DNA of 64,000 bases from Paraburkholderia acidipaludis NBRC 101816 (GCF_000684975.1 NZ_BAXZ01000017.1:134312-198311); one strand, 5' to 3'. Counted from the stretch's first letter, positions 8,883 through 18,346 are shown. A program made the numbers and translations. The notes: generated by a model not told the origin, from the letters alone.

Positions 8883-9755
8883 TCACCCGACGCCGTGCTC
8901 CCTGAACCACGCCAGCGCGCGCTTCCAGCCGTCTTCGGCGTCGGCCTGGCGGTAGCTCGGGCGATAGTCGGCGAAGAAGGCGTGGCCCGCGTCGTCATAC
9001 ACGACGAAGTCCGAGCCGCGCCCGCCCTGTGGCCCCTGCGCGATTGCCTGCTTCATCTGCGCGAGCGTGTTCTGCGGAATGCTCGGGTCCTGGCGGCCGT
9101 AGAGCCCCAGCACGGGCACCTGCAGGCTGCCCGCGAGGTCGAGCGGATTGGCCGGCATGGTCGCCGTATGCGGCCCCGCCACGCGCCCATACCACGCCAC
9201 GGCGGCCTTCAGATGCGGATTGTGCTCGGCATAGAGCCAGCTGATGCGCCCGCCCCAACAGAACCCGTTGATGCCCACGCGCTTCAGGTCGCCGCCATGC
9301 TGCCCGGCCCAGGCGACGGTCGCGTCGAGATCGGACATCACCTGTGCGTCGGGGACCTTGCTCGCGATGTTCTGGTCGATCTGCTGGATCGTCGGATAAA
9401 CCGATGCATCGCCCTCGCGCACGAAGAGGTCCGGGGCGATGGCGAGGTAACCGAGCTTCGCGAAACGCCGGCACACGTCGGCGATGTGCTCGTGCACGCC
9501 GAAGATCTCGTGCACGACGATGATCACCGGCAGATGCGTCTTGCCGAGCGGTTGGGCCCGGTACGCCGGAATCAGCGTGCCGTTCGACTCGAAGCCCACC
9601 TCGCCGGCTTCAAGACCCACGGCGTCGGTGTGAATGGTCTGCGCGGAAACCGGCAGCACGGCTGCGGCAAAGCCGCTGCCGAGCGCGGCCTTCAGGAAAG
9701 TGCGCCGGTTGAACGGCACGTGCGGAACAAGCGAATCGACTTCGGGCTTCAGCAT
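8883..9755 (-). CDS. Dienelactone hydrolase family protein, Tat-exported
   Basis: This 290-residue alpha/beta hydrolase has a twin-arginine leader (NRRTFLKAALGSG, Arg17-Arg18) ending near Ala-Gln at 38-39. The catalytic triad is visible: nucleophile Cys166 in GFCWGG, Asp223 in YGRQDPS and His258 in DDAGHAFF. This is the dienelactone hydrolase (carboxymethylenebutenolidase) fold, but exported members often have unknown substrates. The start at 9755 has GAGGAG upstream; an in-frame ATG at 9779 is possible but less well placed. It lies 24 bases downstream of the NADH dehydrogenase gene on the same strand, so the two are probably cotranscribed. No other aromatic-degradation genes are near. Confidence 0.88.
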   Translation of the reverse strand: MLKPEVDSLVPHVPFNRRTFLKAALGSGFAAAVLPVSAQTIHTDAVGLEAGEVGFESNGTLIPAYRAQPLGKTHLPVIIVVHEIFGVHEHIADVCRRFAKLGYLAIAPDLFVREGDASVYPTIQQIDQNIASKVPDAQVMSDLDATVAWAGQHGGDLKRVGINGFCWGGRISWLYAEHNPHLKAAVAWYGRVAGPHTATMPANPLDLAGSLQVPVLGLYGRQDPSIPQNTLAQMKQAIAQGPQGGRGSDFVVYDDAGHAFFADYRPSYRQADAEDGWKRALAWFREHGVG

Positions 9756-9779
9756 GCAACGCTCCTCGTTAGACGGCAT

Positions 9780-11123
9780 TCAATGCAGTTTCACGCGTGG
9801 CAGCGTCGTGCGGCGCAGCCAGTGCGCGAAGGTGTCGAGCACCATGCGCGCATAGCCGTGCAGCGCGGCGATATGCATGCGGTACAAGGACATATACATG
9901 AAACGGGCGAACAAGCCTTCGATCAGCATGCTACCGCCAATCACCCCGCCCATCAGATTGCCGACCGCGCTGAAATGGCCGAGCGACACCAGCGAGCCGA
10001 AGTCGCGATAGGTGAACTCGGGCAGCGACCGGCCTTCGAGCTGGTTGCCGAGCGAGCGCAGCAGGAAGGCCGCCTCCTGGTGGGCGGCCTGGGCGCGCGG
10101 CGGCACGCCGCGCTCATGTCCGGGCCATTCGCAGGCGGCGCAGTCGCCGAACGCGAAGACGTTGTCGTCGGCTTCGGTTTGCAGCGTGCGGCGCACGATC
10201 AGCTGGCCCAGCTTGTTGACGGGCAGACCGTCGAGCTGGGCCAGCACCGGCGGTGCCGAGATGCCCGCCGCCCAGACCGTGAGGTCGGCGCGCAAGGCCT
10301 TGCCGCTTGCCGTGCGCACCACGCCCGGGGCAACTTCCGTCACGCGCTCGCTGGTCAGGATCCGCACGCCGAGCTTCGTCAACAGCTCGGCCGTTGCCGA
10401 CGAAACGCGCTCCGCCAATGCGGGCAGAATGCGCGGGCCGGCCTCGATCAGCACGATGCCCACGTCGTGGCTGGGATCGAGCTTGTGAAGGCCATAGGCG
10501 GAGAGCACCTGCGCGGTATTGCGCAGCTCGGCCGAAAGCTCGACGCCCGTTGCGCCTGCGCCAATGATCGCGATCTGCACGCGCCGCTCGTCGCGAGGCG
10601 GGCCGCCTTCGGGCGCCGGCTCGGGCTCCTGATGCTCGGCGCGTATGCACGCCGCGATAAGCCGCTTGCGAAAGCGTTCGGCCTGCGCCACGGTGTCGAG
10701 TGCGAGGGAATTTTCCGCGGCGCCTGGCACACCGAAGAAATGCGTCGTGCTGCCGATCGCCAGCACGAGCGTATCGTATTCGAGCTCGCGCGGCGGCAGC
10801 ATATCGCCGCCGTCCTCGTCCTTCACCGCGCCGAGGCTGATGCGCTTCGCCGCGCGGTCAAGGCCAGTGAGCTCGCCCTGCTGGAACTCGAAGCCGTGCC
10901 AGCGCGCCTGTGCCGCGTATTCGAGCTCCTGCGTGAACGGATCCATGCTGCCTGCGGCGACCTCGTGCAGGAGCGGCTTCCAGATATGGGTCGGATAGCG
11001 GTCCACCAGCGTCACGCTCGCGCGCGGCGGCGCTCCTCTGCGGGCCTTGCCGTAGCGGTCGCCCAGCCGTGTCGCGAGCTCCAGTCCGCCAGCCCCTCCT
11101 CCCACAACGATAAAGCGATGCAT
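9780..11123 (-). CDS. ndh: Type II NADH dehydrogenase (NAD(P)/FAD-dependent oxidoreductase)
   Basis: This 447-residue protein has two dinucleotide-binding folds, GGGAGGLE at the N-terminus for FAD and GAGATGVELSAEL for NADH near residue 177. It also has a WAAGI segment and the FAFGDCAACE FAD motif. The C-terminal 60 residues (from about GGVIGGSMLIEG) form the hydrophobic or amphipathic tail that anchors NDH-2 enzymes to the inner membrane. It oxidises NADH and reduces quinone without proton pumping. The start at 11123 (MHRFIVV) is preceded by GGAGG; a start 93 bases upstream would run through a hairpin. It heads a pair with the dienelactone hydrolase gene. Confidence 0.9.
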   Translation of the reverse strand: MHRFIVVGGGAGGLELATRLGDRYGKARRGAPPRASVTLVDRYPTHIWKPLLHEVAAGSMDPFTQELEYAAQARWHGFEFQQGELTGLDRAAKRISLGAVKDEDGGDMLPPRELEYDTLVLAIGSTTHFFGVPGAAENSLALDTVAQAERFRKRLIAACIRAEHQEPEPAPEGGPPRDERRVQIAIIGAGATGVELSAELRNTAQVLSAYGLHKLDPSHDVGIVLIEAGPRILPALAERVSSATAELLTKLGVRILTSERVTEVAPGVVRTASGKALRADLTVWAAGISAPPVLAQLDGLPVNKLGQLIVRRTLQTEADDNVFAFGDCAACEWPGHERGVPPRAQAAHQEAAFLLRSLGNQLEGRSLPEFTYRDFGSLVSLGHFSAVGNLMGGVIGGSMLIEGLFARFMYMSLYRMHIAALHGYARMVLDTFAHWLRRTTLPRVKLH

Positions 11124-11156
11124 AGACCCTCCGTGCGTGTTGTCTGGCGTCAGAAC

Positions 11157-11177
11157 GGCCGGCAATGCGTGCCGGCC
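11157..11177 (-). promoter_or_regulatory. Hairpin in the ndh leader
   Basis: GGCCGGCA (11157-11164) pairs perfectly with TGCCGGCC (11170-11177) around a five-base loop, 33 bases upstream of the ndh start codon. It has no T run. It could shape the ndh 5' leader or protect the end of the polA transcript; the function is not known. Confidence 0.35.
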
Positions 11178-11292
11178 TACGCATTCTCGGCCGACGCCGC
11201 ACGTCACGGCAAGCATGCGCCGGGCATGCCGGTCATGCGAGCCGCGTGCTTGCGCCAGCCGGCGTGCGCGGGTACTGCATCGTTACACTCCC

Positions 11293-14091
11293 TCAGTGCG
11301 CTTCCTCCCAGTTCGCGCCCACGCCCACCTCGGCGACGAGCGGCACCTTGAGCTGGGCCACCGAGCACATCAGTTCCGGCAGACGCTTGCGGACTTCGGC
11401 GAGTTCCTCGTCCGGCACTTCGAGCACGAGTTCATCGTGCACCTGCATGATCATCTTCGTGCGCATGCGCGTGCCGTCGAGCCACTTCTCGACCGCGATC
11501 ATCGAAAGCTTGATGAGGTCCGCCGCGGTGCCCTGCATCGGCGCGTTGATCGCGGCGCGCTCGGCCGCCTGGCGGCGCGGGCCGTTGCCGCCGTTGATCT
11601 CGGGCAGCCAGAGACGGCGGCCGAACACGGTTTCGACATAGCCGCGCGATTTCGCGTCCATGCGGGTCTCGTCCATGTAGCGCGCCACGCCCGGATAGCG
11701 TGCGAAATAGCGGTCGATATAGAGCTTCGCCGCGTCGCGCGTGATGCCGAGATTCGAGGCGAGCCCGAACGCGCTCATGCCGTAGATCAGGCCGAAGTTG
11801 ATGACCTTGGCGATGCGGCGCTGGTCGGCGCTCACTTCGAGCGGCGTCACGCCGAACACTTCGGCGGCGGTGGCGCGGTGAATGTCGTCGCCGCGCGCGA
11901 ACGCGGCGAGCAGCGACTCGTCGCCCGAGATGTGCGCCATGATGCGCAGCTCGATCTGCGAATAGTCGGCCGAAACGATCTTGCAGCCGGGCGCGGCGAC
12001 GAACGCCTCGCGAATGCGGCGCCCCTCGCCGGTGCGCACCGGAATGTTCTGCAGATTCGGATCGTTCGACGCGAGACGCCCCGTAACCGCCACGGCCTGC
12101 GCGTAGTTCGTATGCACGCGGCCCGTCTGCGCGTTGACCATGCGCGGCAGCTTGTCGGTATAGGTGGACTTCAGCTTCGAGAGGCCGCGATGCTCGAGCA
12201 GCAGCTTCGGCAGCGGGTAGTCTTCGGCGAGCTTCTGCAGCACTTCTTCGTCGGTGGACGGCGCACCGCTAGGCGTTTTCTTCACGACGGGCAGCTGCAG
12301 CTTCTCAAAGAAGATCTGGCCGATCTGCTTCGGCGAGCCGAGGTTGAACTCGCCGCCCGCGAGCGCATACGCTTCCTGCTGGAGCTCGACGAGACGCACG
12401 GCGATTTCAGCGCTCTGACGCTCGAGACGCTCCGCATCGATCAGGACTCCGTTGCGTTCCATCTGGCGCAGCACGCGCGAGGTGGGCATCTCGATCTCGC
12501 GGTACACGTAGCCGAGTCCCTTCTCCTGCTCGATCTGCGGATAGAGCGCGAGATGCAGCTGCAGCGTGATGTCGGCATCTTCCGCCGCATATTCGGCCGC
12601 CTTGTCGAGCGCGACTTCGTCGAAGCCGATCTGCTGCGCACCCTTGCCCGCCACTTCCTCGTACTTGATCGTCTTGATGCCGAGGTGACGCAGCGCGAGG
12701 CTGTCCATGTCATGGCTGCGATGCGATTCGAGCACGTACGATTCGAGCATCGTGTCGTACTCGACGCCGCCCAGCGCAATGCCGTAGTTCGCCAGCACCT
12801 GCTCGTCGTACTTCATGTGCTGGCCGACCTTCTTGTACTGCTCGCCTTCGAGCCAGGGCTTCAGGCGCGCGAGCACTTCGTCGAGCGGCAGTTGCTCGGG
12901 CACGTCCGGCCCGCGATGGCCGACCGGCAGATACGCGGCCTGCCCCGGCTCCGTGGCGAACGAAAGGCCGACGAGCTTCGCGACCATGGGATCGAGCGCC
13001 GTCGTTTCGGTGTCGAACGCGGTAAGGCGCGCGCCTTCGATCTTTTTGAGCCATGCATCGAACTGCGCCCACGTCTGGATCGTTTCGTAGTGGCGCGGCA
13101 CGTCGAGCATCAGCGCGGGCTGCACGTCCGCGTCCTGCTTCGGTGCGTCGCCGCTCGCCGCGGCCGGCGCACTGCTGCTCTGATCGGCTTCGTTGACTTC
13201 GCGCAGCCAGGTCTTGAAGCCGTGACGCGCGAAGATGTCGCGCAGCTCCTCGCGCGCTTCGGCTCGCGCGGCGAGCGAGGCTTCGATCGACTCGATGTGC
13301 GGCGCGAGTTCGCAAGCCGTCTCCACGGTGACGAGCTTTCTAGCCATCGGCAGGAAGTCGAGCGCATCGCGCAGATAGCCGCCCACGGCGCCCTTGATGT
13401 CGGCCGCGTGTTCGACGATGCCGTCGAGCGTGCCGTACTCCGTGAGCCACTTCACCGCCGTCTTCGGGCCGCACTTGTTCACGCCCGGCACGTTGTCCAC
13501 GGTGTCGCCGATCAGCGAAAGATAATCGACGATGCGCTCCGGCGGCACGCCGAACTTCGCGATCACGCCTTCGCGGTCGAGCGTTTCGTTCGTCATCGTG
13601 TTGATGAGCGTGACGCGGTCCGTCACGAGCTGCGCGAGATCCTTGTCGCCCGTGGAAACGATCACTTTCATGCCGAGCTTTTCGGCCTGGCGCGCGAGTG
13701 TGCCGATCACGTCGTCGGCCTCCACGCCTTCGATCATCAGGAGCGGCCAGCCAAGCGCGCGCACGGCCACGTGAATGGGCTCGATCTGCGCCGCAAGCGG
13801 CTCGGGCATGGAAGGCCGGTTCGCCTTATAGTCGGGATACCAGTCGTCGCGGAACGTCTTGCCCTTCGCATCGAACACGCACGCGCTATACTCTGCCGTA
13901 ACCTCCTTGCGCATACGGCGCAGCATGTTGATGATCCCGTATAGCGCACCCGTCGGCTCGCCATCGGGACCGCGCAGATCCGGCATCGCATGGTAGGCCC
14001 GATAGAGATAGCTGGAACCATCGACCAGCAGCAGGGTCTTTCCTTCCAGCTCAGTATGTAGGTTGGTTTCCACGCGTAGTTCTTCAGGCAT
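11293..14091 (-). CDS. polA: DNA polymerase I
   Basis: This 932-residue protein has all three domains. The N-terminal 5'-3' exonuclease (DGSSYLYRAYHAMP, then DDVIGTLA and STGDKDLAQL) is followed by a 3'-5' exonuclease with its acidic motifs intact (FDTETTALDP, KYDEQVLA, YAAEDADITLQ). The polymerase domain has SADYSQIELRIMAH, INFGLIYGMSAFG and QVHDELVLEV. Proofreading is therefore probably active. It fills gaps and removes RNA primers. The ATG at 14091 is used; a TTG nine bases upstream is in frame. No clear Shine-Dalgarno is visible, and the start is one base away from the divergent LOG-gene start. Confidence 0.97.
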   Translation of the reverse strand: MPEELRVETNLHTELEGKTLLLVDGSSYLYRAYHAMPDLRGPDGEPTGALYGIINMLRRMRKEVTAEYSACVFDAKGKTFRDDWYPDYKANRPSMPEPLAAQIEPIHVAVRALGWPLLMIEGVEADDVIGTLARQAEKLGMKVIVSTGDKDLAQLVTDRVTLINTMTNETLDREGVIAKFGVPPERIVDYLSLIGDTVDNVPGVNKCGPKTAVKWLTEYGTLDGIVEHAADIKGAVGGYLRDALDFLPMARKLVTVETACELAPHIESIEASLAARAEAREELRDIFARHGFKTWLREVNEADQSSSAPAAASGDAPKQDADVQPALMLDVPRHYETIQTWAQFDAWLKKIEGARLTAFDTETTALDPMVAKLVGLSFATEPGQAAYLPVGHRGPDVPEQLPLDEVLARLKPWLEGEQYKKVGQHMKYDEQVLANYGIALGGVEYDTMLESYVLESHRSHDMDSLALRHLGIKTIKYEEVAGKGAQQIGFDEVALDKAAEYAAEDADITLQLHLALYPQIEQEKGLGYVYREIEMPTSRVLRQMERNGVLIDAERLERQSAEIAVRLVELQQEAYALAGGEFNLGSPKQIGQIFFEKLQLPVVKKTPSGAPSTDEEVLQKLAEDYPLPKLLLEHRGLSKLKSTYTDKLPRMVNAQTGRVHTNYAQAVAVTGRLASNDPNLQNIPVRTGEGRRIREAFVAAPGCKIVSADYSQIELRIMAHISGDESLLAAFARGDDIHRATAAEVFGVTPLEVSADQRRIAKVINFGLIYGMSAFGLASNLGITRDAAKLYIDRYFARYPGVARYMDETRMDAKSRGYVETVFGRRLWLPEINGGNGPRRQAAERAAINAPMQGTAADLIKLSMIAVEKWLDGTRMRTKMIMQVHDELVLEVPDEELAEVRKRLPELMCSVAQLKVPLVAEVGVGANWEEAH

Positions 14092-14092
14092 T

Positions 14093-14848
14093 ATGGACAA
14101 GAGAAAAGTGATTCCGAGTCTGCGTTCACTCGCAGATCAAGAGCGCGCAACGGCCAAGAAGGCGCGCGCATCGTGGCAGATGTTCACGATTATGGCAGAG
14201 TTTATCGAGGCGACCGAGTACCTGTCGGAGATCCGGCCGGCGGTCAGCATCTACGGTTCTGCCCGCCTGAAACCGGACTCGAAGTACTATCAGTTGGCGA
14301 CCGAAATCGCGCGCAAAGTGTCGGACGCAGGCTTCGCCGTGATCTCCGGCGGCGGCCCCGGCATCATGGAAGCGGCCAACAAGGGCGCACACGCGGGCAA
14401 GTCGCCTTCGGTGGGCCTGAACATCGAGTTGCCGCACGAGCAGTCGGGCAACCAGTGGCAGGATATCTCGCTGCGTTTTCGCCATTTCTTCACGCGCAAG
14501 GTCACCTTCGTCAAGAACTCCGACGCCGTGATCGTCATGCCCGGCGGCTTCGGCACGCTCGACGAACTGGCCGAAGTGCTCACGCTGATCCAGACGAAGA
14601 AATCGCGCCACGTGCCGATCATTCTGGTGGGCGCCGAATTCTGGCAGGGCCTGCTTGCCTGGTTCCGCTCGGCGCTCGTGCCGATGGGCCTCATCAATCC
14701 CGAGGACATGGACCTGATGCAGGTGATCGACGACCCGGACCAGGTGCTCGAAGCGGTCCTCAAGTTCTACGAGGACAGCGGCGAAGAAGGCGAGAAAGTC
14801 CGTCACGAACGCAGCGACTCCGACGAAGACCGGATGTTCTACCTCTGA
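14093..14848 (+). CDS. LOG-family protein (TIGR00730 Rossmann-fold nucleotide hydrolase)
   Basis: This 251-residue protein contains the lysine-decarboxylase-like/LOG signature: SGGGPGIMEAANKGA near residue 84 and PGGFGTLDE near residue 150. Characterised members are cytokinin-riboside 5'-monophosphate phosphoribohydrolases or related nucleotide hydrolases; the old lysine decarboxylase label is not supported. An N-terminal basic/helical stretch of about 45 residues precedes the Rossmann domain. The ATG at 14093 lies one base from the polA start on the other strand, so its ribosome-binding and promoter sequence must sit inside the polA coding region. An upstream in-frame start at 14063 would lie wholly within polA. 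Confidence 0.88.
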   Translation: MDKRKVIPSLRSLADQERATAKKARASWQMFTIMAEFIEATEYLSEIRPAVSIYGSARLKPDSKYYQLATEIARKVSDAGFAVISGGGPGIMEAANKGAHAGKSPSVGLNIELPHEQSGNQWQDISLRFRHFFTRKVTFVKNSDAVIVMPGGFGTLDELAEVLTLIQTKKSRHVPIILVGAEFWQGLLAWFRSALVPMGLINPEDMDLMQVIDDPDQVLEAVLKFYEDSGEEGEKVRHERSDSDEDRMFYL

Positions 14849-14977
14849 GGTTCGGCTCTCGTTTCACCGCTGCCGCCGCGCGCCAATTCCGCCACGCTTC
14901 GAGGCGTGGGCCCGAATTGGCGCGCGAGACCGATCGGCGCTAACCTCGGGGCTTGCCTCGAAGACCGTGCCATCACG

Positions 14978-15577
14978 ATGAATCAAACACTCCCCCAGGA
15001 CGCACCGCCGGGCGCCGCCAGCGCGTCTCCGGCGCCGACCGTGCGCGAACTGTTCCTCGGCTTTCTCGGCCTTGGCTTCTCCTCGTTCGGCGGCGCGCTG
15101 CCGCTTGCGCGCCGCACCATCGTCGAGCGGCGCCGCTGGCTTTCGGCGGCGGAATTCACCGACCTGCTCGGCCTGTGCCAATTCCTGCCGGGCGGCAATG
15201 TCATCAACCTTTCGGTTGCGATCGGCATGCGCTTTCGGGGCTGGCGCGGTGCGCTGGCCGGCCTGCTCGGGCTGATGGCCGGGCCGACGCTCGTGGTCAT
15301 CGCACTCGGCGTGCTCTACGAGCGCACGCAGAACGATCCGCACGTGCGCCACCTGTTCGTCGGGCTCGCCGCGGCCGCGGCCGGGCTCCTCGTCGCGATG
15401 GCCGTGAAGATCCTGCTGCCGTTGCACCGCGAGCCCGCCATGGCCTTCATCGCGCTGCTCGGCTTCATTGCGATCGCGATCCTGCGCACGCCGCTTTTGC
15501 CCACCATGCTCGTGCTCACTCCCATCGGCATTGCCGTCGCGGCGTGCGCCGCCCGCCGCGCGGGTGGCGCACGATGA
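14978..15577 (+). CDS. chrA: Chromate transporter, short CHR protein (first of pair)
   Basis: This 199-residue membrane protein has one CHR domain, with FSSFGGALPLARR near residue 35 and FLPGGNVINLSVAIG near residue 71, followed by about four further hydrophobic segments. Short CHR proteins work as pairs that export chromate (and possibly sulfate) across the inner membrane. The start at 14978 gives MNQTLPQ; a further upstream in-frame start lacks support. Its stop overlaps the start of the second CHR gene (ATGA), indicating coupled translation of the two subunits. Confidence 0.88.
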   Translation: MNQTLPQDAPPGAASASPAPTVRELFLGFLGLGFSSFGGALPLARRTIVERRRWLSAAEFTDLLGLCQFLPGGNVINLSVAIGMRFRGWRGALAGLLGLMAGPTLVVIALGVLYERTQNDPHVRHLFVGLAAAAAGLLVAMAVKILLPLHREPAMAFIALLGFIAIAILRTPLLPTMLVLTPIGIAVAACAARRAGGAR

Positions 15578-16101
15578 ACGCCACGCTCGTCGCGCTCGCC
15601 GCGATCTTCAGCCAGCTCTCGCTGCTCGCGTTCGGCGGCGGCAACACGATCCTGCCCGAGATGCAGCGTCAGGTCGTGGAAGTGCATCACTGGATGCCCG
15701 CCAGCGAATTCAGCGCGCTCTTCGCCCTCGCCCAGGCCGCGCCCGGGCCGAATCTGATGATCGTCCCGCTGGTTGGCTGGCATGTGGCGGGCTGGGCCGG
15801 CCTGCTCGTGACTTCCGTGGCGAAATTCGGTCCGTCGTCGCTCGTGACCCTCACCGTGCTGCACGCATGGGACCGCTTCAAAGACCGCCCGTGGCGGCGT
15901 ATCGCGCAGCGCGGGCTCGTGCCGGTGACGGCCGGGCTCGTTGCCGCGAGTGCGATGCTGATCGCGAAGGCCTCCGACCCTTCGTGGATCGCGTGGGCGA
16001 TCACCGGCGTGTGCGCGGTGCTGGCGTTTCGCACGAAGATCCACCCGCTGTGGCTGCTTGCGGCGGGTAGCCTGATCGGATTGAGCGGGTTCGGGCAGTG
16101 A
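15574..16101 (+). CDS. chrA: Chromate transporter, short CHR protein (second of pair)
   Basis: This 175-residue CHR-domain protein begins MNATLVALAAIFSQLSLLAFGGGN, with AQAAPGPNLMIVPLVGW near residue 50 and multiple transmembrane segments after it. It is the partner of the preceding CHR gene, overlapping it by four bases in another frame. The two are separate genes rather than a frameshifted long ChrA, since each has its own Met and the CHR motif near its own N-terminus. The substrate specificity (chromate versus sulfate) cannot be read from sequence. Confidence 0.87.
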   Translation: MNATLVALAAIFSQLSLLAFGGGNTILPEMQRQVVEVHHWMPASEFSALFALAQAAPGPNLMIVPLVGWHVAGWAGLLVTSVAKFGPSSLVTLTVLHAWDRFKDRPWRRIAQRGLVPVTAGLVAASAMLIAKASDPSWIAWAITGVCAVLAFRTKIHPLWLLAAGSLIGLSGFGQ

Positions 16102-16201
16102 GGAGGAAGAGGCTCTGCCGGGGCCTTCAGGCTATCTATATGGACTGCTGATTATTTGCCTCAAAAGACTGGCCACGCGTCGCGCGCAGCCAGGCTTAGT
16201 C

Positions 16202-17728
16202 TTACTGAAACGCCACTTCGGCAAAGCTGCGCAGCTTGCGGCTATGCAGCTTGTGCAAGCCATTCGTGCGCAAAATCTCCATCGCCTTCACGCCAATCTG
16301 CAGGTGCTGGTCCACCTGCGCGCGATAGAACGAATCGGCCATGCCGGGCAGCTTCAATTCGCCATGCAACGGCTTGTCGGAGACGCACAGCAGCGTCCCA
16401 TACGGCACGCGGAACCGGAAGCCGTTCGCCGCAATCGTCGCGCTTTCCATATCGAGCGCAACCGCGCGGCTTTGCGACAACCGCTGCACCGGCTCGCGGT
16501 GATCGCGCAGTTCCCAGTTGCGGTTGTCCACGCTCGCCACCGTACCCGTGCGCATCACGCGCTTGAGCTCCGGGCCGTCGAGCTGCGTGACCTGGGCCAC
16601 CGCGCGCTCCAGCGCGAGCTGCACTTCCGCCAGCGCCGGAATCGGCACCCACAGCGGCAGGTCCGCATCGAGCACGTGATCCTCGCGCACGTAGCCATGC
16701 GCGAGCACGTAGTCGCCCAGGCGCTGCGTGTTGCGCAAGCCGGCGCAGTGCCCGAGCATGACCCACGCATGCGGCCGCAGCACGGCAATGTGATCGGTAA
16801 TGGTCTTCGCGTTCGAGGGCCCCACGCCGATGTTGACCATCGTGATCCCGCTGCCGTCGGCGCGCTTCAGGTGGTACGCAGGCATCTGCGGCAGGCGCGC
16901 CGCCAGCGTGCCTTCGTCGTCCTGCTCGCCCAGATTCGCGTTGTAGGTCACCACGTCACCCGGCTCGACGAACGAGGTGTACTCGCTGCGGTAGTTGCGC
17001 AGGTCGGCGTCGTCGGTGTGGGCCATCATCGCGCGGCCGAGCTTCACGAACTCGTCGATATAGAACTGGTAGTTCGTATAGAGCACGTAGTTCTGGAAGT
17101 GCGTGGGCGACGTGGCCGTGTAGTGCTTCAGGCGGTGCAGCGAGAAGTCCACGCGCGGCGCCGTGAAGAGCGCGAGCGGCTGCGGCTCGCCCGGCGCCGG
17201 TTCGTAGGTGCCGTTGACGATGCGGTCGTCGAGCTGCGCGAGGTCGGGCGTGTCGAACACGTCGCGCATGGCGACGAGCCGCTCGCGGTCCAGATCGCCT
17301 TCCAGGTGGATGCCTTCGGCAAAGGCGAAATGCACCGGAATGGGCTGATCCGAAACCCCTACTTCGATCGAAACGTGATGGTTCTTTGCCAGGAGCCGCA
17401 ACTGCTCGCGGTAATAGTCGCCGAACAGGTCCGGCCGCGTGATGGTCGTCTCGAACACGCCCGGTCCCGCCACGAAGCCGTAGGAGCGCCGCGAGTCGAT
17501 GTGCGTGTTGACTTCCGTACAGATGCGCACGAACGGATAGCACGCGCGCACGCGGCGGTCGAATGCCTCGCCGCGCCGGTAGCGCGCGAAGGCGTCGCGC
17601 AGGAACGAGGTATTCGACTCGTAGATGGTGGAGAGGCGGGCGACAGCGTCGGCGGCGTCCGTGAAGGACTCGGTCGGGAAATCGTGCGCGGGCGTCATGA
17701 GCGGCCGCAGGTGGGTTTCGTTGTTCAT
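16202..17728 (-). CDS. amn: AMP nucleosidase
   Basis: This 508-residue protein matches bacterial AMP nucleosidase in length and layout. It has an N-terminal AMP-nucleosidase-specific domain (RRVRACYPFVRICTEVN, residues about 50-70) and a C-terminal phosphorylase-like domain with MVNIGVGPSNAKT, VMLGHCAGLR and ALDMESATIAANGFRFRVPYG. It hydrolyses AMP to adenine and ribose-5-phosphate and so helps set adenylate levels. The start at 17728 (MNNETHLRP) has GGAGC upstream; the open frame continues far upstream through non-coding sequence, which is not used. It is convergent with the chromate transporters and has no operon partner. Confidence 0.95.
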   Translation of the reverse strand: MNNETHLRPLMTPAHDFPTESFTDAADAVARLSTIYESNTSFLRDAFARYRRGEAFDRRVRACYPFVRICTEVNTHIDSRRSYGFVAGPGVFETTITRPDLFGDYYREQLRLLAKNHHVSIEVGVSDQPIPVHFAFAEGIHLEGDLDRERLVAMRDVFDTPDLAQLDDRIVNGTYEPAPGEPQPLALFTAPRVDFSLHRLKHYTATSPTHFQNYVLYTNYQFYIDEFVKLGRAMMAHTDDADLRNYRSEYTSFVEPGDVVTYNANLGEQDDEGTLAARLPQMPAYHLKRADGSGITMVNIGVGPSNAKTITDHIAVLRPHAWVMLGHCAGLRNTQRLGDYVLAHGYVREDHVLDADLPLWVPIPALAEVQLALERAVAQVTQLDGPELKRVMRTGTVASVDNRNWELRDHREPVQRLSQSRAVALDMESATIAANGFRFRVPYGTLLCVSDKPLHGELKLPGMADSFYRAQVDQHLQIGVKAMEILRTNGLHKLHSRKLRSFAEVAFQ

Positions 17729-17865
17729 CGTCTTGCGCTCCGGTCGGTCGAACCACCTTACCACGGAACCCCGCCACGCTGAGCACACCCCTTCGGCACG
17801 CCCGGAGATTGCCCGCCGGTCGTTGCCGCCGGGCGCGGAACGGCATGGGGCGCAACGGCCGGATT

Positions 17866-17874
17866 TGCTAGAAT
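17866..17874 (+). promoter_or_regulatory. Candidate extended -10 promoter for DUF2782-thrB
   Basis: TGCTAGAAT is an extended -10-like sequence 34 bases before the ATG at 17909. No -35 is evident. It is placed suitably for the DUF2782-thrB-BPSS1780 set. Confidence 0.35.
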
Positions 17875-17908
17875 TGAGCCATCGAACCGGACAATCAACG
17901 GAATCAAC

Positions 17909-18346
17909 ATGAAGTTGCTCCTTCCCGTCGCCGCCGCGACGATGCTCGCGCTCAACGGGGTTGCCATGGGAGTCGCCATGGCCGCGCCCGACGACGCGAA
18001 GAACGCCGTCGAAGCCCAATCGGCAGAGTCGGCGCCGGCGTCGCAGCCGGAACTGTCGGCCAACGAAAAGGCGGGCCTGCCGAATCTCGAGGAAATCAAC
18101 CGCCCGGCGGCCAAGGTCACCTCGAAGGTCGACATCAACGTACCGCGCAAGCCCAGCTTCCACGAAGTGAGCCCGAACGGCACCGAAATCACCGAGTACC
18201 GCGACAAGGGCAAGCCCGTCGAAATCAACGTGCGCTCGAACTTCGGCACGCACTACACGATGACCGCGCCCGCCGACACGTCGCCGCAAGTGCACTCGAG
18301 CGGCGAAGCCAGCACGCGCCTGCCGTCGATCAACCTGCATTACTGA
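17909..18346 (+). CDS. DUF2782-like exported protein
   Basis: This 145-residue protein has an N-terminal signal peptide (hydrophobic core LLLPVAAATMLALNGV, cleavage after AMA near residue 25). The C-terminal half contains EITEYRDKGKPVEINVRSNFG, resembling DUF2782 proteins, whose core is an xIxEYRxxGkxyxIkV-type strand pattern. The middle is Ala/Glu/Pro-rich. Members are commonly found beside thrB or polA, and here it directly precedes thrB by 152 bases. The function is unknown and the periplasmic location is predicted. Confidence 0.7.
   Translation: MKLLLPVAAATMLALNGVAMGVAMAAPDDAKNAVEAQSAESAPASQPELSANEKAGLPNLEEINRPAAKVTSKVDINVPRKPSFHEVSPNGTEITEYRDKGKPVEINVRSNFGTHYTMTAPADTSPQVHSSGEASTRLPSINLHY

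Noticed and set aside
14978..16101. Chromate transporter pair as one frameshifted long ChrA
   Set aside because: Each half has its own Met and an FGG-type CHR motif at its N-terminus, with an ATGA overlap typical of paired short CHR genes.
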